From: Candidatus Atribacter hydrocarboniphilus
GTDB lineage: Bacteria; Atribacterota; Atribacteria; Atribacterales; Atribacteraceae
DNA length: 6,770 nucleotides
NCBI GenBank assembly: GCA_003542295.1
Contig: DPKX01000052.1
Coordinates: 1 to 6,770, forward strand
Reading direction: 5' to 3'
Of this stretch, positions 5,978 through 6,770 are shown in pieces. How positions within the stretch are numbered: the first letter of the stretch is position 1; every line of letters starts with the position of its first letter. The notes beneath the pieces are model-generated. The model ran no database searches and was not told the DNA's origin. It saw nothing but the letters and a program-made list of their open reading frames with translations. The translations under genes were made by a program, and so were the position numbers.

Positions 5978-6247
5978 ATGCGATGATGAGGAAGAGTAGT
6001 TTTTCGATCATGTCCAGAGAGAGCCGGGAACGAGGTGGGAGCCTGGTGACATGAGGAAAATGAATGGGCCTCTGAGCAGTTCCTCGAAAGCTTGAAGCGA
6101 GTAGGTGGAAACGGTACTTCACCGGTAAGTGAAGCAGGGTATCGGAGAAATCCTGTACCTGGATGAGTGAACGGTATTGTGTACCGTTAAAAAGAGTGGC
6201 ACCGCGGATTAAGCCTTCGTCTCTTTAGGAGATGAAGGCTTTTTTTA
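5978..6247 (+). promoter_or_regulatory. T-box riboswitch, tRNA-Trp specific
   Basis: This leader RNA binds tRNA by codon-anticodon pairing and senses whether it is charged. Stem I closes with GAGGAA (5988-5993) and TTCCTC (6080-6085) and continues with TCATGTC (6008-6014) and GACATGA (6048-6054). AGAGTAG and CTGAGCAG on its two sides resemble the conserved kink-turn. The likely specifier codon is TGG (6065-6067, Trp) within TGAATGGGCC. Further hairpins are CTTCAC/GTGAAG (6117-6134) and AACGGTA/TACCGTT (6170-6188). The T-box core TGGCACCGCGG is at 6197-6207. AAAGAG (6191-6196) can pair with CTCTTT (6221-6226) to form the antiterminator, which competes with the terminator that follows. Uncharged tRNA-Trp should therefore switch trpE on. 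Confidence 0.95.
6211..6247 (+). terminator. T-box regulated intrinsic terminator
   Basis: AGCCTTCGTCTC (6212-6223) pairs with GAGATGAAGGCT (6229-6240) apart from one G-T wobble, with a short TTTA(G) loop, and a run of seven to eight T follows (6240-6247). The 5' arm shares CTC (6221-6223) with the antiterminator helix, so the two structures exclude each other. This is the regulatory output of the leader before trpE. Confidence 0.92.
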
Positions 6248-6261
6248 TTGGAGGGTTTATT

Positions 6262-6770
6262 ATGTTGAGACACCAACCGGACCAAGAGACCTTTATGAGC
6301 TTATCCCAAGAGGGATATGACTCAATTCCAATCTATTGTGAAAAACTGCTTGATCGATTGACACCTATTTCATTATTTGAATCATTTCGAGATTACAAAC
6401 CAGTACTTCTATTGGAAAGTGCAGAAAGAGGAGAGGTATGGGGAAGGTTCTCTTTTCTCATCATCGATCCTGAAGAGGAAATTCGAATAAGCTTAAAAGA
6501 TAATTTAATAAACTCTTTGGAGGAGAAGTATCCGCAAAAACGTATTTATCCTCAACCAGAAATTCCCTTCCTTGGTGGGGCGGTTGGTTTTTTAAGTTAC
6601 GATGCGGTAAAAACTTGGGAAAAGACCGTTCCACAAAAACCTCTTGATTATCCTTTTGCCTATTTTCTTACAGTCCATCGCTTCCTGTATATCGATCATC
6701 TTCGCCATACTGTAGGGGCAGTTCAAGTGGTTCCTGTTGGGAAAAAGGAGCTATATCTTCAAGCCAAAAC
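6262..6770 (+). CDS. trpE: Anthranilate synthase component I, N-terminal part (cut by window end)
   Basis: TrpE converts chorismate to anthranilate, with ammonia supplied by the TrpG subunit, in the first committed step of tryptophan synthesis. The visible 169 codons (about a third of the usual ~490 aa) cover the N-terminal regulatory domain. They include TPISLF (34-39), LLLES (49-53), WGRFSF (60-65) and GGAVGFLSYD (105-114). LLES carries the serine that contacts feedback-inhibiting tryptophan in known TrpE proteins, so allosteric control is probably kept. The catalytic chorismate-binding domain lies beyond the right edge. The ATG follows GGAGGG (6250-6255) by 6 nt and comes 14 nt after the T-box terminator. 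The Trp-specific T-box favours TrpE over the related PabB. The gene is open at the window end with no frame damage. Confidence 0.93.
   Translation, partial: MLRHQPDQETFMSLSQEGYDSIPIYCEKLLDRLTPISLFESFRDYKPVLLLESAERGEVWGRFSFLIIDPEEEIRISLKDNLINSLEEKYPQKRIYPQPEIPFLGGAVGFLSYDAVKTWEKTVPQKPLDYPFAYFLTVHRFLYIDHLRHTVGAVQVVPVGKKELYLQAK

Noticed and set aside
1..6770. Search for an undescribed defence or mobile system around the Pif1-WYL gene.
   Set aside because: Neighbouring genes are common housekeeping or recombination genes. There is no nuclease, toxin, reverse transcriptase, integrase or phage gene linked to it.

Overview
The window looks like a chromosomal segment of an AT-leaning, anaerobe-type bacterium with a Firmicutes/Thermotogota-like gene style. 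It has TTG starts, strong purine-rich Shine-Dalgarno (SD) sites, a tRNA-sensing T-box leader in front of trpE, and a Pif1 helicase fused to a WYL domain, an arrangement known from Thermotoga. Long AT-rich spacers and dispersed palindromes of the 'CGTCATTGCGAG' type would also fit an uncultured lineage such as Atribacterota. The phylum is an inference with low confidence; no rRNA or other marker in the window settles it.

Layout. Positions 1-360 hold no gene. They contain a cluster of palindromic dispersed-repeat units, including two tandem copies 53 bp apart whose differences mostly compensate across the stems. A Pif1-type DNA helicase with a C-terminal WYL domain follows at about 378-1991 (+). 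An AT-rich stretch at 1992-3075 contains one small membrane-protein gene on the minus strand (2367-2582, probably longer at its N-terminus), a perfect 27-bp palindrome just upstream of it, possible remains of a decayed gene, and AT-only hairpins before the next gene.

A two-gene unit follows: comM (YifB-type AAA+ ATPase, 3076-4608) and dprA (4611-5702), only 2 nt apart and probably translationally coupled. ComM is a branch-migration helicase and DprA loads RecA on incoming single-stranded DNA, so the pair represents the DNA-processing stage of transformation and recombination. With the Pif1 helicase nearby, most of the window concerns DNA metabolism.

After a possible terminator, a new transcription unit begins with a good -35 box at 5930, a complete T-box riboswitch (about 5978-6247) with a TGG (Trp) specifier and an intrinsic terminator, and then the first 169 codons of trpE, which run off the right edge. 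The expected logic is that uncharged tRNA-Trp stabilises the antiterminator and switches on tryptophan synthesis, while the LLES motif in TrpE suggests additional feedback inhibition by tryptophan.

I found no CRISPR array, tRNA, rRNA, intact insertion sequence or obvious defence system. The most unusual items are the covarying palindromic repeats and the small membrane gene, whose strong ribosome-binding site is not followed by any standard start codon.
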